Notes under the pieces: generated by a model
What the model was told of the DNA's origin: nothing
The model's input: only the letters and a program-made list of their open reading frames with translations
The model's database searches: none
Position numbers and translations under genes: made by a program
Origin: Pseudoalteromonas fuliginea
Lineage (GTDB): Bacteria > Pseudomonadota > Gammaproteobacteria > Enterobacterales > Alteromonadaceae
Length of the DNA stretch: 50,400 nt
Assembly (NCBI RefSeq): GCF_000690055.1
Contig: NZ_JJNZ01000066.1
Span: 1-50,400 of the forward strand
Reading direction: 5' to 3'
Shown here: positions 33,412-43,400 of the stretch, in pieces
Layout of the letters: the number at the start of each line of letters is the position of its first letter
Numbering within the stretch: the stretch's first letter is position 1

Positions 33412-33764
33412 TTTTTAAGGTCGATTTGATCGCAAGGCAAACAAGTACAGTAATTAGTGAATAACTATATAAAGTAATTATTGTGCTTATGAAAATTCAT
33501 CAATATTTCATTTTAATCAATTAAGCTATGGCAGGTGCCTTTAAAATTACAGGTAAATTAATTTATAAAATCTTTATGATACCGGTGTCAAAAGCTAAAA
33601 ATTGCGTTATCATCTGCATCTAAAATTATAAAAACAGCACCTTTTTTGCATTTTTAGTTATACTATCGGCGTTTTATTTTAGTGTGAATAAGCAATTTTT
33701 ATCGTTTTTATTTTATAAAAAGTATTTTTAAATCAATTGGTTGAAAAATTTAGAGGGTATTCTC
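33412..33764. other. Gene-free region upstream of pgi
   Basis: AT-rich intergenic region with no supported gene or clear repeat. It should hold the pgi promoter. A GAGGG ribosome site sits seven bases before the chosen pgi ATG. Confidence 0.5.
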
Positions 33765-35411
33765 ATGTCTAACCGAACGCAACTAGCAAGTTGGCAAGCA
33801 CTCGAACAAAGTGCAGCTAAGATGAAACAAACACATCTGAAAACGTTATTTGCACAAGATGACACGCGTTTTTCTCAGTTTTCTACTCAAGTACCTGGCG
33901 TATTATTCGACTATTCTAAGCAACTTATTGATAACGATGTTTTTGCTAACTTAATGTCGCTTGCTAAAGATTGCGATATTGCATCGTGGCGCGATAAAAT
34001 GTTCAGTGGTGAAAAAATTAATATCACTGAAAATCGCTCAGTACTGCATACGGCACTTCGCAATCGTGCTCATACACCACTCATTGTTGATGGTGAAAAC
34101 GTGACACAAGCAGTAGATAACGAATTAGCTAAAATTAAAGTGTTTGTTGAAAAAGTTCGTAGCGGAAAATGGCTAGGCTATACCGGCAAAGCGGTAAAAG
34201 ATGTTGTAAGTATTGGTGTTGGTGGCTCTAACCTTGGTCCGCAAATGGCAACCGAGGCATTAAAAGCACTGGCAGATGATACATTGAATGTTCATTACGT
34301 ATCTAATGCTGACGGTGTACAAATTTCGTCTGTTTTAAAAGCCATTGATCCTGAAACAACATTATTTGTTATTTCGTCAAAAACATTTACTACGTCAGAA
34401 ACCATGACAAACGCTAAAACAGCCGTTGATTGGTTTTTACAAACAGCAAAAGATGAAAGTACAATTGCAAAGCATTTTGTTGCAGTAAGTACAAATTTAG
34501 AAAAAACGGCAGCCTTTGGGATTAGCGACGAAAACGTATTCACTATGTGGGATTGGGTTGGCGGTCGCTTTTCACTTTGGAGTGCGATAGGCTTACCAAT
34601 TGCTTTATATTTAGGCTACGACGCCTTTGAAGCAATTTTAGAAGGCGCGTTTGAAATAGACGAGCATTTTAAAACAGCAGAATTTGAGCAAAATATACCA
34701 TTAATTATGGCGTTGCTTAGTGTATGGAATACGAGCTTTTTGGGCTACACAGCGCAAGCTATATTACCGTACGACCAAGCACTGCATATGTTGCCTGCTT
34801 ATTTACAGCAAGGTGAGATGGAAAGTAATGGTAAACACGTTAACTTTGCAGGCGAAACGGTACCTTATACTACAGTTCCAATTATTTGGGGCATGACGGG
34901 TATTAATGGTCAGCACGCGTTTTATCAGTGTTTACACCAAGGTAATGTAATTGTACCTGCAGATTTTATTGCATCAGTTAAACCACAAGTGAATGTTGAT
35001 AAGCATCACGATATTTTATTATCAAACTTCTTCGCACAAACAGAAGCAATGATGAGTGGTGTAGATGCACAGCAAGTTACCGCTGATTTAACCGCTAAGG
35101 GTAGATCGCAAGCGCAAATAGATGAGTTATTAAATCATAAAATTCATCAAGGCAATCGTCCTACAACGTCTATGCTATTAGATAAAGTAGATGCTAAAGC
35201 AGTAGGGCGTTTAATTGCACTGTATGAACATAAGATATTTTGCCAAGGCATTATTTTAGAAATATGTTCGTTTGATCAATGGGGTGTAGAGCTAGGTAAA
35301 GGGTTAGCATCTAAAATTGAAAGTGAACTCACTGATGAAAGCGTAAAACACGCCCATGATAGTTCGACAAACGGCTTAATGGCGTACTACAAGCAAAACC
35401 GTACGCAGTAA
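33765..35411 (+). CDS. pgi: Pgi, glucose-6-phosphate isomerase
   Basis: Pgi interconverts glucose-6-phosphate and fructose-6-phosphate. The 548-residue protein has VGVGGSNLGPQMATEA-type sugar-phosphate binding (read here as IGVGGSNLGPQMATEALKAL), the phosphate-binding FVISSKTFTTSETM, WDWVGGRFSLWSAIGLPI, the catalytic Glu in QGEMESNGK, the His in NGQHAFYQ and the Lys in GVELGKGLA. The ATG at 33765 is preferred over an in-frame TTG 24 bases upstream because GAGGG precedes it. It stands before zwf and pgl, though a 270-base gap with a strong hairpin separates them. Confidence 0.98.
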   Translation: MSNRTQLASWQALEQSAAKMKQTHLKTLFAQDDTRFSQFSTQVPGVLFDYSKQLIDNDVFANLMSLAKDCDIASWRDKMFSGEKINITENRSVLHTALRNRAHTPLIVDGENVTQAVDNELAKIKVFVEKVRSGKWLGYTGKAVKDVVSIGVGGSNLGPQMATEALKALADDTLNVHYVSNADGVQISSVLKAIDPETTLFVISSKTFTTSETMTNAKTAVDWFLQTAKDESTIAKHFVAVSTNLEKTAAFGISDENVFTMWDWVGGRFSLWSAIGLPIALYLGYDAFEAILEGAFEIDEHFKTAEFEQNIPLIMALLSVWNTSFLGYTAQAILPYDQALHMLPAYLQQGEMESNGKHVNFAGETVPYTTVPIIWGMTGINGQHAFYQCLHQGNVIVPADFIASVKPQVNVDKHHDILLSNFFAQTEAMMSGVDAQQVTADLTAKGRSQAQIDELLNHKIHQGNRPTTSMLLDKVDAKAVGRLIALYEHKIFCQGIILEICSFDQWGVELGKGLASKIESELTDESVKHAHDSSTNGLMAYYKQNRTQ

Positions 35412-35464
35412 AAAATTCGCTTACGTAAGTAAGTAAACCGAGTACCTTTGAACGGGTAGCGCTG

Positions 35465-35517
35465 GAGTGCTTAGGGTCTGTATTTTTGTGAGAGGAGATA
35501 CAGGGCCCCTAAGGCTC
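35465..35517 (+). other. Long hairpin between pgi and zwf
   Basis: The arms GAGTGCTTAGGG and CCCTAAGGCTC, with the inner pair CTGTAT/ATACAG, form a roughly 20-bp imperfect stem around a purine-rich loop (TTTTGTGAGAGGAG). No T-run follows, so it is not a standard terminator. It could be a processing site, an attenuator or a small RNA. Confidence 0.5.
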
Positions 35518-35681
35518 ATTTAATAAGCGCAAATGATAAACAATAATAATAAATCATCAATACAGAACAATTCAGCAGGCTTTTATTTAAATACAGTTAT
35601 AAAAGCCATCTAATCTAGCAATAAATAGGCATACCCGCGCATTTATAAAATGTACTGGGTATCACAACGTAGAGAGTAACT

Positions 35682-37154
35682 ATGCTTAATCCTTTTGATA
35701 TTATAATTTTTGGGGGCGGTGGTGATCTTGCGTTACGCAAATTACTACCTGCAATGTACAGAGCATATCAAGAAGGTAATTTACCTGAAGGCTCACGTAT
35801 CCTACCAACAGTGCGCGAAGAATCTAAACGTGCTGAATACGTAGAAACAGCGCATAAAGCATTACAAGAATTTTTAAGCAAAGGTGAGTTTAACGCTAAA
35901 GATTGGAAAGCGTTTTCTACTTTTTTAGTGCCAGTAGTAAGTAATGTTACAGAAGCGGATGATAATTGGGATGTGCTAAAAGGCATTTTAGATGAGCACG
36001 AAAGCACTAAATCGCGTGTGTTTTATTTATCTCTTCCGCCAGCTGTATACGGCACTTGCTGTGAAATACTTTCTACGAAAGGTTTAATTACCCCTACATC
36101 ACGTGTTGTTGTTGAAAAACCAATTGGCTATTGCGGTGATTCTGCTGAAGCAATTAACGGAAAAATTGCAGAGTTTTTTAATGAAGAGCAAATTTTCCGA
36201 ATTGATCATTACTTAGGTAAAGAAACAGTACAAAACTTAATGGCGCTGCGTTTTTCAAACTCATTGTTTGAAAATATGTGGGATGCTAAATCTATTGATA
36301 ACATCCAAATTAGCTTGTCAGAAACGGTTGGCCTTGAAAGCCGCGCTGGTTTTTATGATAAAGCCGGTGCACTTCGTGACATGGTTCAAAACCACTTGTT
36401 ACAGCTACTGTGTTTAGTTGCAATGGAAGCGCCCAATAAACTTAACGCCAGCAGTATCCGAAATGAAAAGCTAAAGGTATTAGAAGCACTTCGCCCACTG
36501 AATGGTAGCGATGTTGATGAAAATATTGTGCGCGGTCAATATGTGCCTGGTGACTTAAATGGTAAAATTGTACCCGGTTATCTTGAAGAACTAAAAGAAG
36601 GCTCTAGCAAAACAGAAACCTTTGTTGCGATTCGTGCACACATTGATAACTGGCGTTGGGCTGGTGTTCCATTTTATCTTCGTACAGGTAAGCGTATGGC
36701 TAAGCGATGTGCAGAAATTGTGGTTGAATACAAAAAAGTATCTCATAATATTTACGAAGATAACGTAGGTAATATTGAGCCAAATCGCCTTGTTATTCGC
36801 TTGCAACCAGAGGAAACAATTCAACTAACGCTTATGTCTAAGCGCCTCGATAATTTGGAAATGCAACTTGAACCAGTAACAATGAATATTGAGCTTTCAC
36901 AAGCTTACAGTAACGGTTTTCACTCAGATGCATACAAGCGTTTAATGCTTGATGCCGCTGCTGATAACCCGTCGTTATTTATTCATCGTGATGAAGTACG
37001 TCAAGCGTGGAAATGGATTGATCCAATTATTGACAGATGGCAAGAAAAAGGCAAACCGGCACTTTATCGTGCAGGTAGCTGGGGTCCTGATGATGCCGAT
37101 GAGTTATTGGCAGAGAAGAGCCATGTATGGTTTAACGCGGGCGATAAGGCATAA
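35682..37154 (+). CDS. zwf: Zwf, glucose-6-phosphate dehydrogenase
   Basis: Zwf oxidises glucose-6-phosphate to 6-phosphogluconolactone, making NADPH. The 490-residue protein has the nucleotide loop IIFGGGGDLALRKLLPAMY (residues 8-26) with a Gly where the family usually has Ala/Thr-Ser. The substrate motif is FRIDHYLGKETVQNLMALRF (about residues 173-192), and VRGQYVPG and FYLRTGKRM follow. It is followed three bases later by pgl, giving the first two steps of the oxidative pentose-phosphate/Entner-Doudoroff route as one unit. No edd or gnd follows in this window. Confidence 0.98.
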   Translation: MLNPFDIIIFGGGGDLALRKLLPAMYRAYQEGNLPEGSRILPTVREESKRAEYVETAHKALQEFLSKGEFNAKDWKAFSTFLVPVVSNVTEADDNWDVLKGILDEHESTKSRVFYLSLPPAVYGTCCEILSTKGLITPTSRVVVEKPIGYCGDSAEAINGKIAEFFNEEQIFRIDHYLGKETVQNLMALRFSNSLFENMWDAKSIDNIQISLSETVGLESRAGFYDKAGALRDMVQNHLLQLLCLVAMEAPNKLNASSIRNEKLKVLEALRPLNGSDVDENIVRGQYVPGDLNGKIVPGYLEELKEGSSKTETFVAIRAHIDNWRWAGVPFYLRTGKRMAKRCAEIVVEYKKVSHNIYEDNVGNIEPNRLVIRLQPEETIQLTLMSKRLDNLEMQLEPVTMNIELSQAYSNGFHSDAYKRLMLDAAADNPSLFIHRDEVRQAWKWIDPIIDRWQEKGKPALYRAGSWGPDDADELLAEKSHVWFNAGDKA

Positions 37155-37156
37155 AT

Positions 37157-37867
37157 ATGGCAACATTAGTTGAGAAATTTTTTGATAATAAAGATGCGTT
37201 GACGAAAGAGCTTTCAGCAACGCTTGAGCAATCACTGCGTGATGGTATTAAAAATGATGGACGTGCTGTATTGATGGTATCAGGCGGTTCATCACCAGCA
37301 CCTGCTTATAAGCATTTATCAACCCTTGATTTAGATTGGCAACATGTTGATGTTGCTATGGTTGATGAGCGTTGGGTAGACTCAAGCCATGAAAAAAGTA
37401 ATGAAGCATTTATTAAAAGTACATTATTACAAAATCATGGTAGTGCTGCTAACTTTATTACTATGAAGAACACTGCTGCAACGGCCCAACAGGGCACACA
37501 AGAGTGTGAAACGGCTTATAGCGAACTAAAAATACCATATGATGTGACTATTTTAGGTATGGGCCCAGATGGCCATACAGCGTCGTTATTCCCAAATGCA
37601 AACGGTTTAGAGCATGGTTTAACAACCACACAATCAGTGTGTGCTATTAACGCGATACAAAGTGAAGTAACCGGTAGTATTACTGAGAGAATGACACTAA
37701 CTTTAAATGCCATTGCGCAATCTAAAGTCGTTAAGCTTTTAATTAGCGGTGAAGAAAAACTCGCTGTTTATAAGCAAGCAAAAGCGGGGGGCGATGTTAA
37801 TGATATGCCACTTCGCGCTGTACTTAACCACCCAAGCATAAATATTGAAGTGTATTGGGCGCCTTAA
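37157..37867 (+). CDS. pgl: Pgl, 6-phosphogluconolactonase (DevB type)
   Basis: Pgl hydrolyses 6-phosphogluconolactone to 6-phosphogluconate. The 236-residue protein has the family motifs LMVSGGSSPAPAYKHLSTL (about residues 36-54), MVDERWVDSSHEKSNE and LGMGPDGHTASLFPNANGL (about 132-150). It is the DevB-type enzyme, not the beta-propeller YbhE type. It lies two bases after zwf and is closed by a terminator at 37891-37919. Confidence 0.96.
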   Translation: MATLVEKFFDNKDALTKELSATLEQSLRDGIKNDGRAVLMVSGGSSPAPAYKHLSTLDLDWQHVDVAMVDERWVDSSHEKSNEAFIKSTLLQNHGSAANFITMKNTAATAQQGTQECETAYSELKIPYDVTILGMGPDGHTASLFPNANGLEHGLTTTQSVCAINAIQSEVTGSITERMTLTLNAIAQSKVVKLLISGEEKLAVYKQAKAGGDVNDMPLRAVLNHPSINIEVYWAP

Positions 37868-37890
37868 ATTAAAGTACCAATGTGATTTTT

Positions 37891-37919
37891 AAAGGCAGCT
37901 TATATAAGCTGCCTTTTTT
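37891..37919 (+). terminator. Terminator of zwf-pgl
   Basis: GGCAGCTTATATAAGCTGCC is a perfect palindrome with an A-run before it and a T-run after it. Confidence 0.88.
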
Positions 37920-38205
37920 ATTTGCTCAAATTTAAGTCTAAACACTATAAATAAACGCACTCTGACTGTTAATCAATGTGAATGAGTATCCGTAGCTTGT
38001 ATTAAAAATAGTCATTAAGTGTATTGTTTTTAATCTGATTTTATGTGTTTTGGTTGTGTGTTTTTTAGCAACGCTTGGATTTAGTTAAATTTTATTTTTT
38101 GATGACGACTGTCATAAAAGTTTCCCTTCCTTTTTGGTTTCAAAAGCATTAGCCTTAAGGTATTAAAAATGAAACACATAAACTAAAAATAAACGGAGCA
38201 GTAAC
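37920..38205. other. Gene-free region upstream of the SapC-family gene
   Basis: AT-rich region with no supported frame. The start of the SapC-family gene has GGAG (ACGGAGCAGTAAC) close before it. Confidence 0.45.
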
Positions 38206-38910
38206 ATGGCGGAGCAACAAGTACAGCCTTTACACAACGAAAAACATGCCAACATTAAAATTAAAAATGGCATCAATGTAGAATTCATGAAAACTCAACA
38301 TTTAGTGCCAGTAGTTGCACATGAGTTTGCACGTGTAGCAAACGAGTTTCCAATGTCATTCGTTAAAAATAACGAAAATGACACTTACCAAGCTGTCGCT
38401 ATGTTTGGTCTTGAGCCAGGCGAAAACCTTTTTGTAGAAGATGGTAAATGGACAGCAGCATTTGCACCAATGGCATCTACTCGTTACCCACTGGGTCTAG
38501 TTAAGCACCCAGAGCAAGATCAATTCGGCATTGTAATTGATGAAGCAAGTGCGCTTGTTGGTGAAGATGAAGGCAACGCATTATTCGAAAATGGCGAAGA
38601 GACTGATTACCTAAAACGTCGTAAAGAAGCGCTTGTATCTTTTATTGAGTTTTCTCAAGTAACTGAAGCGTTCACTAAATTCCTTGCTGATAAAGAGCTA
38701 CTAATTGCGCAAACGCTTACAGTAGACATTAAAGGCGAGAAAAAAGACATAAACGGTATTTACCTTATCGATGAGAAAAAGCTAAACGAGCTAAGCGATG
38801 CTGATTTCCTAGAGCTTCGTAAACGTGGTTACTTAGCACCAATTTATTCTTTCTTAACGTCTACTCATCAAGTAGCACGTTTAGCGCGTTTAAAAGCTCA
38901 ACAAGCTTAA
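38206..38910 (+). CDS. SapC-family protein
   Basis: The 234-residue protein matches the SapC family: QHLVPVVAHEFARVANEFPM (about residues 31-50), YQAVAMFGLEPGENLFVEDG, WTAAFAPMASTRYPL, FGIVIDEASALVGEDEGNAL and the C-terminal LRKRGYLAPIYSFLTSTHQV. The family name comes from a Campylobacter S-layer locus but its function is unproven. In marine bacteria it often neighbours TonB receptors or tryptophan halogenases; neither is here. It is monocistronic, with the dispersed repeat 38913-39074 directly after its stop. Confidence 0.87.
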   Translation: MAEQQVQPLHNEKHANIKIKNGINVEFMKTQHLVPVVAHEFARVANEFPMSFVKNNENDTYQAVAMFGLEPGENLFVEDGKWTAAFAPMASTRYPLGLVKHPEQDQFGIVIDEASALVGEDEGNALFENGEETDYLKRRKEALVSFIEFSQVTEAFTKFLADKELLIAQTLTVDIKGEKKDINGIYLIDEKKLNELSDADFLELRKRGYLAPIYSFLTSTHQVARLARLKAQQA

Positions 38911-38912
38911 TT

Positions 38913-39074
38913 ATACCAATTGCATTAAATTAGTGTTCTATTATAGCGATAAGAAAATAGCTCAATAACAAGGCTAAAATTATGATACATAGTTGTTCTA
39001 TATAAATAATTTTCAACGTAGTTAGTGAGCTATTTAATACGCTAGAATAATCATGTTTTTAATAAAATTGGTAT
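38913..39074 (-). repeat. ATACCAA-type dispersed repeat, copy 2 (opposite strand)
   Basis: The element starts ATACCAATTGCATTAA and ends TTAATAAAATTGGTAT, giving terminal inverted repeats. Read on the minus strand its core (ACGTTGAAAATTATTTATAT, then AGAACAACTATGTAT) aligns with copy 1 at 3424-3583. It lies between the SapC-family stop and that gene's terminator, so it may be transcribed. Confidence 0.72.
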
Positions 39075-39095
39075 TACAAACACGTTAAATTTTGA

Positions 39096-39120
39096 AAAAG
39101 CGCCTTAAGGCGCTTTTTTT
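39096..39120 (+). terminator. Terminator after the SapC-family gene
   Basis: AAAGCGCCTTAAGGCGCTTT forms a perfect stem with a T-run. It lies beyond the inserted repeat, as if the repeat separated gene and terminator. Confidence 0.85.
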
Positions 39121-39201
39121 ATGTCATTAAACTCACTTTGGTTGAAATTAAGCCCGCAACCATTCACATTGGTTTATAACTTCCCCATAAAAGAACTCAT
39201 T

Positions 39202-40233
39202 ATGAAAATACCATTATTAGCCATTTTTGCGAGCAGCCTTGTTGCTTTAAGCAATAGTGCATTAGCTGCAGAGACTCCTTTTGCCATTGCGATTCATGGT
39301 GGGGCAGGGACAATAGAAAAAGCACGATTTACACCCGCTCAAGAAAAAGAGTATCGGGCAAAATTAACGCAAGCAGTAGAGACAGGTTATAAAGTATTAC
39401 ATCAAGGCGGCGAAAGCTTAGATGCGGTGACTGCAGCAATTGCAGTATTAGAGCAATCCCCTTATTTTAATGCAGGGCGTGGAGCGGTATACACTTACGA
39501 TGGCGGACATGAGCTTGATGCATCAATAATGGATGGTCGAAACCGTGAAGCAGGTGCAGTTGCGGGTGTAAAGCATATTGAGAGCCCAATTAATTTAGCG
39601 CGTTTGGTAATGGATAACTCTGTACACGTAATGCTCAGTGGGCAAGGCGCTGAAGAGTTTGCTAAAGAGCAAGGTGTTGAACTTATCGAAAATAACTTGT
39701 TTGATACCGAGCCTCGCTACAAAGCACTTTTAAAAGCAAAACAAAAATTAGATAAAGCCAAAGCAACCACTAAAGAGTACCAAGCCGCGCACAAAGCATT
39801 ACCTAACTCTTACAAAATGGGCACGGTTGGCGCAGTGGCGCTTGATAAAAATGGTAATTTAGCAGCAGGTACATCAACCGGTGGTATGACGGCAAAACGT
39901 TATGGCCGCGTGGGGGATGCGCCGGTAATTGGGGCCGGAACATTTGCTGAAAATGAATCGTGCGCGGTATCAGCAACAGGGCATGGTGAATATTTTATTC
40001 GCTATAACGTAGCAAGCGATATATGTGCGCGCGTTAAGTACCAAGGTAAAACCATAGCCGAAGCAGGGGATGAAGTTATAAACGGTGTGCTTAAGCCCAT
40101 TGGTGGCACTGGCGGCGTCATTATTATTGATACTAAGGGTAATATTAGCTTGCCGTTTAATACCTCTGGCATGTATCGAGCTAGTAAATCGAATACGCAA
40201 GCGACCTACGTGGGCATTTTTAACGACGAATAA
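39202..40233 (+). CDS. iaaA: Exported isoaspartyl peptidase/L-asparaginase (Ntn hydrolase)
   Basis: This enzyme family cleaves isoaspartyl dipeptides and L-asparagine after self-cleavage at a Thr. The protein of 343 residues has a signal peptide (KIPLLAIFASSLVALSNSAL, cut before AAE), the N-terminal FAIAIHGGAGTIEKARF, FNAGRGAVYTYDGGHELDAS, and the autocleavage segment YKMGTVGAVALDKNGNLAAG with the nucleophile Thr. SATGHGEYFIR and GGTGGVIIID follow. The ATG at 39202 is preferred over one at 39121, which lies at the terminator. Unlike the cytoplasmic E. coli IaaA, the signal peptide here suggests a periplasmic or exported enzyme. Confidence 0.92.
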   Translation: MKIPLLAIFASSLVALSNSALAAETPFAIAIHGGAGTIEKARFTPAQEKEYRAKLTQAVETGYKVLHQGGESLDAVTAAIAVLEQSPYFNAGRGAVYTYDGGHELDASIMDGRNREAGAVAGVKHIESPINLARLVMDNSVHVMLSGQGAEEFAKEQGVELIENNLFDTEPRYKALLKAKQKLDKAKATTKEYQAAHKALPNSYKMGTVGAVALDKNGNLAAGTSTGGMTAKRYGRVGDAPVIGAGTFAENESCAVSATGHGEYFIRYNVASDICARVKYQGKTIAEAGDEVINGVLKPIGGTGGVIIIDTKGNISLPFNTSGMYRASKSNTQATYVGIFNDE

Positions 40234-40427
40234 GCCAACGTCATTTAATTTATTCAATGTAGTTAACGCTGAAAATAACTGCTTAAAATAAATTTATTAT
40301 TCACCGTTTAGTTCAATAACAGCGTTTATATAACAAACAACCTCGCGTTATGCATTTTGTAGGATTAACCCCAGCCGTTTAATTTGATACAATTACGGCT
40401 CTTTAACTAATTTTATAAGGTATGCGG

Positions 40428-43400
40428 GTGGTAAACCTAGGTCAGTTGTTTGGCGAGCTAAAAACGTGCTTAAAAAAAGATCAATTCATTTTCAAAAAAC
40501 GCTTACATGGCGTAAAAAAAATAACCGATGAAAACAAGCATGCCAACGCGCTTGAAAAAATAGCGGCTGATATAACCCGTAGCCAAGAATTACGCGATAA
40601 GCGCTTAGCTGGCCTCCCTAAAGTGACTTACCCTGAGCAATTGCCAGTAAGTCAAAAAAAGGAATTAATTAAAGACGCCATTGCAAATAACCAAGTGGTT
40701 ATTATTGCCGGTGAGACGGGCTCAGGCAAAACAACTCAAATACCTAAAATGTGTTTAGAGCTTGGTCGTGGTGTTGATGGTTTAATAGGGCATACGCAAC
40801 CACGTCGATTAGCAGCGCGTACCGTGGCTAATCGTATTGCTGAAGAAATGAAGTGTGAGCTTGGTCAGCAAGTTGGCTTTAAAATACGTTTTAGCGATCA
40901 GGTTTCTAATAATACGTATGTAAAACTGATGACTGACGGTATTTTACTGGCAGAAATTCAGCAAGACCGCTTTTTAAATCAATACGACACGATTATTATC
41001 GATGAAGCGCATGAGCGTAGTTTAAACATCGACTTTATTCTAGGTTACTTAAAAAACCTACTTCCAAAACGCCCTGATTTAAAAATAATAATTACCTCAG
41101 CGACTATTGATCCTGAGCGCTTTTCAAAGCACTTTGATGATGCGCCCATTATAGAAGTATCGGGTCGTACTTTCCCTGTTGATGTGCGCTACAACCCTAT
41201 TACTGATATTAATAAAGATGATATGGAAGCGGAGGGCGATCAGCTACAAGGTATTTTTGATGCCGTTGATGAGCTGTGCGCTGAAGGCCCTGGCGATATT
41301 CTCATATTTTTAAATGGTGAGCGTGAAATACGCGATACCGCTGATGCACTTAGCAAGCGTAATTTAAAACACACCGATGTATTGCCACTTTATTCGCGCT
41401 TATCTAACGCAGAGCAAAACCGTATATTTGCGCCACATTCTCGTCGCCATATTATTTTATCGACTAACGTAGCCGAAACGTCACTCACCGTGCCGGGTAT
41501 TCGTTATGTCATAGACCCAGGTACTGCGCGTATAAGTCGCTACAGCTATCGTACAAAAGTACAGCGCTTGCCAATAGAGCCTATATCACAAGCAAGTGCT
41601 AATCAGCGTATGGGTCGTTGTGGACGTGTTGAAGCGGGTATTTGTATTCGCTTGTACTCTGAGGATGATTTTTTATCGCGCCCAGAGTTTACCGACCCTG
41701 AAATACTGCGTACTAATCTTGCTTCAGTTATTTTGCAAATGTTGGCACTCGGGCTTGGTGATATGGCGCAATTTCCGTTCGTGCAAGCGCCAGATAGCCG
41801 TAATATAAGTGATGGTCTATCGTTATTAGAAGAACTACAAGCAGTAAAACCAGACAAACGTGATAACAAAACGAGTTTAACCGCTTCAGGTAGAGAGCTT
41901 AGCCGATTACCGGTTGACCCTCGTTTAGCTAAAATGGTACTTACGGCCCATAAACTTGGCGCATTGCGTGAAGTGATTATTATTGTGGCAGCATTGTCCA
42001 TTCAAGACCCACGTGAACGCCCACAAGAAAAACGTGCTGCTGCCAATGAAAAGCACGGTCGTTTTGACGACCCAGATTCAGATTTTATTGCTTTTTTAAA
42101 CTTATGGAATTACCTAGAAGAGCAGCAAAGCGAGCTGACTAACGGCCAATTTAGAAAGCTGTGTCAAAAAGACTTTTTGGCCTATATGCGTCTGCGTGAA
42201 TGGCAAGATATTGTTTATCAAATAAGTACTGTGTGTAACGAAATGGGCATGAAAGCAACCAGCCAAGCGGCTGATGGCGAACTTGTGCACAAGGCGTTAT
42301 TAAGCGGGATGCTAAGCCACATTGGCTTTAAAGATGAAAAACAAATATACAAAGGCGCACGTAATAGTCAGTTTCATATTTTTCCGGGTTCAGGTTTATT
42401 TAAAAAGAGCCCTAAATGGATCATGTCAGCAGAGCTGGTAGAAACCAGTAAATTATATGCCCGCACAAATGCAAAAATAGACATTAACTGGGTAGAGCCA
42501 TTAGCACAACACCTAGTAAAACGTAGTTACACAGAACCTCATTGGGAGAAAAAGCCAGGTGCGGTAATTGCGTTTGAGCAGCAAACTTTGTACGGCCTAC
42601 TCGTTGTAAACAAACGCCGCTGTGTTTATAGCAACATTGATCCTAAAGTGAGTCGAGAGCTTTTTGTACGCACTGCATTAGTTGAGCAAGAACTGGGCTT
42701 AAACGAGCGCTTTTTAGCATTTAACAGTGAGCTAATAGAAGATATTCAAGTTCTGGAAAATAAGTCACGTCGTCGTGATATTTTAGTTGATGAGCAAACG
42801 TTATTTGAATTTTACGATAAAAAAATACCCAAAGAAATTAATAACCGCGCTGCATTTTTAAAATGGTATAAAACACAAAAACAACAAAATAAGCATTACC
42901 TACACATGACTCGTGAAGAGTTAATGCAGCATGGTGCAAGTAATATAACCGAGTTTGACTACCCTGATACATGGCAGCAAGACAATATTATATTGCCGCT
43001 TGCTTATCATTTTGATCCAGGCCAAGCCGTTGATGGCGTTGCGGTACAAATACCGGTCGCGCTGTTGAATCAAGTGCAAGAAAGTGGTTTTGACTGGCAC
43101 ATACCAGCATTTAGGCATGAGCTAATAAGTGGGCTTATAAAGTCATTGCCTAAATCGCTTCGTCGTAATTTTGTGCCAGCACCAAACTATGCTGATGCAG
43201 TGCTGGCAGCTATTGAGCCAATGCAAGGGAGCTTAATTGATGCATTAACGACGCGTTTATTGAGAATGACAGGAGTAAAAGTTGATCCAGAGGCATGGGA
43301 TTTAACCGCGCTTGCACCGCATTTAAGATTGCAGTTTGAAGTACGTGATGAACACGATAAGTTACTTGCTCGTGGACTTGATTTAGCCAAACTTAAAGCA

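Noticed and set aside
39121..39201. Extended N-terminus for the asparaginase
   Set aside because: It would start at the last bases of a terminator T-run and would put the signal peptide inside the protein; the ATG at 39202 is better.
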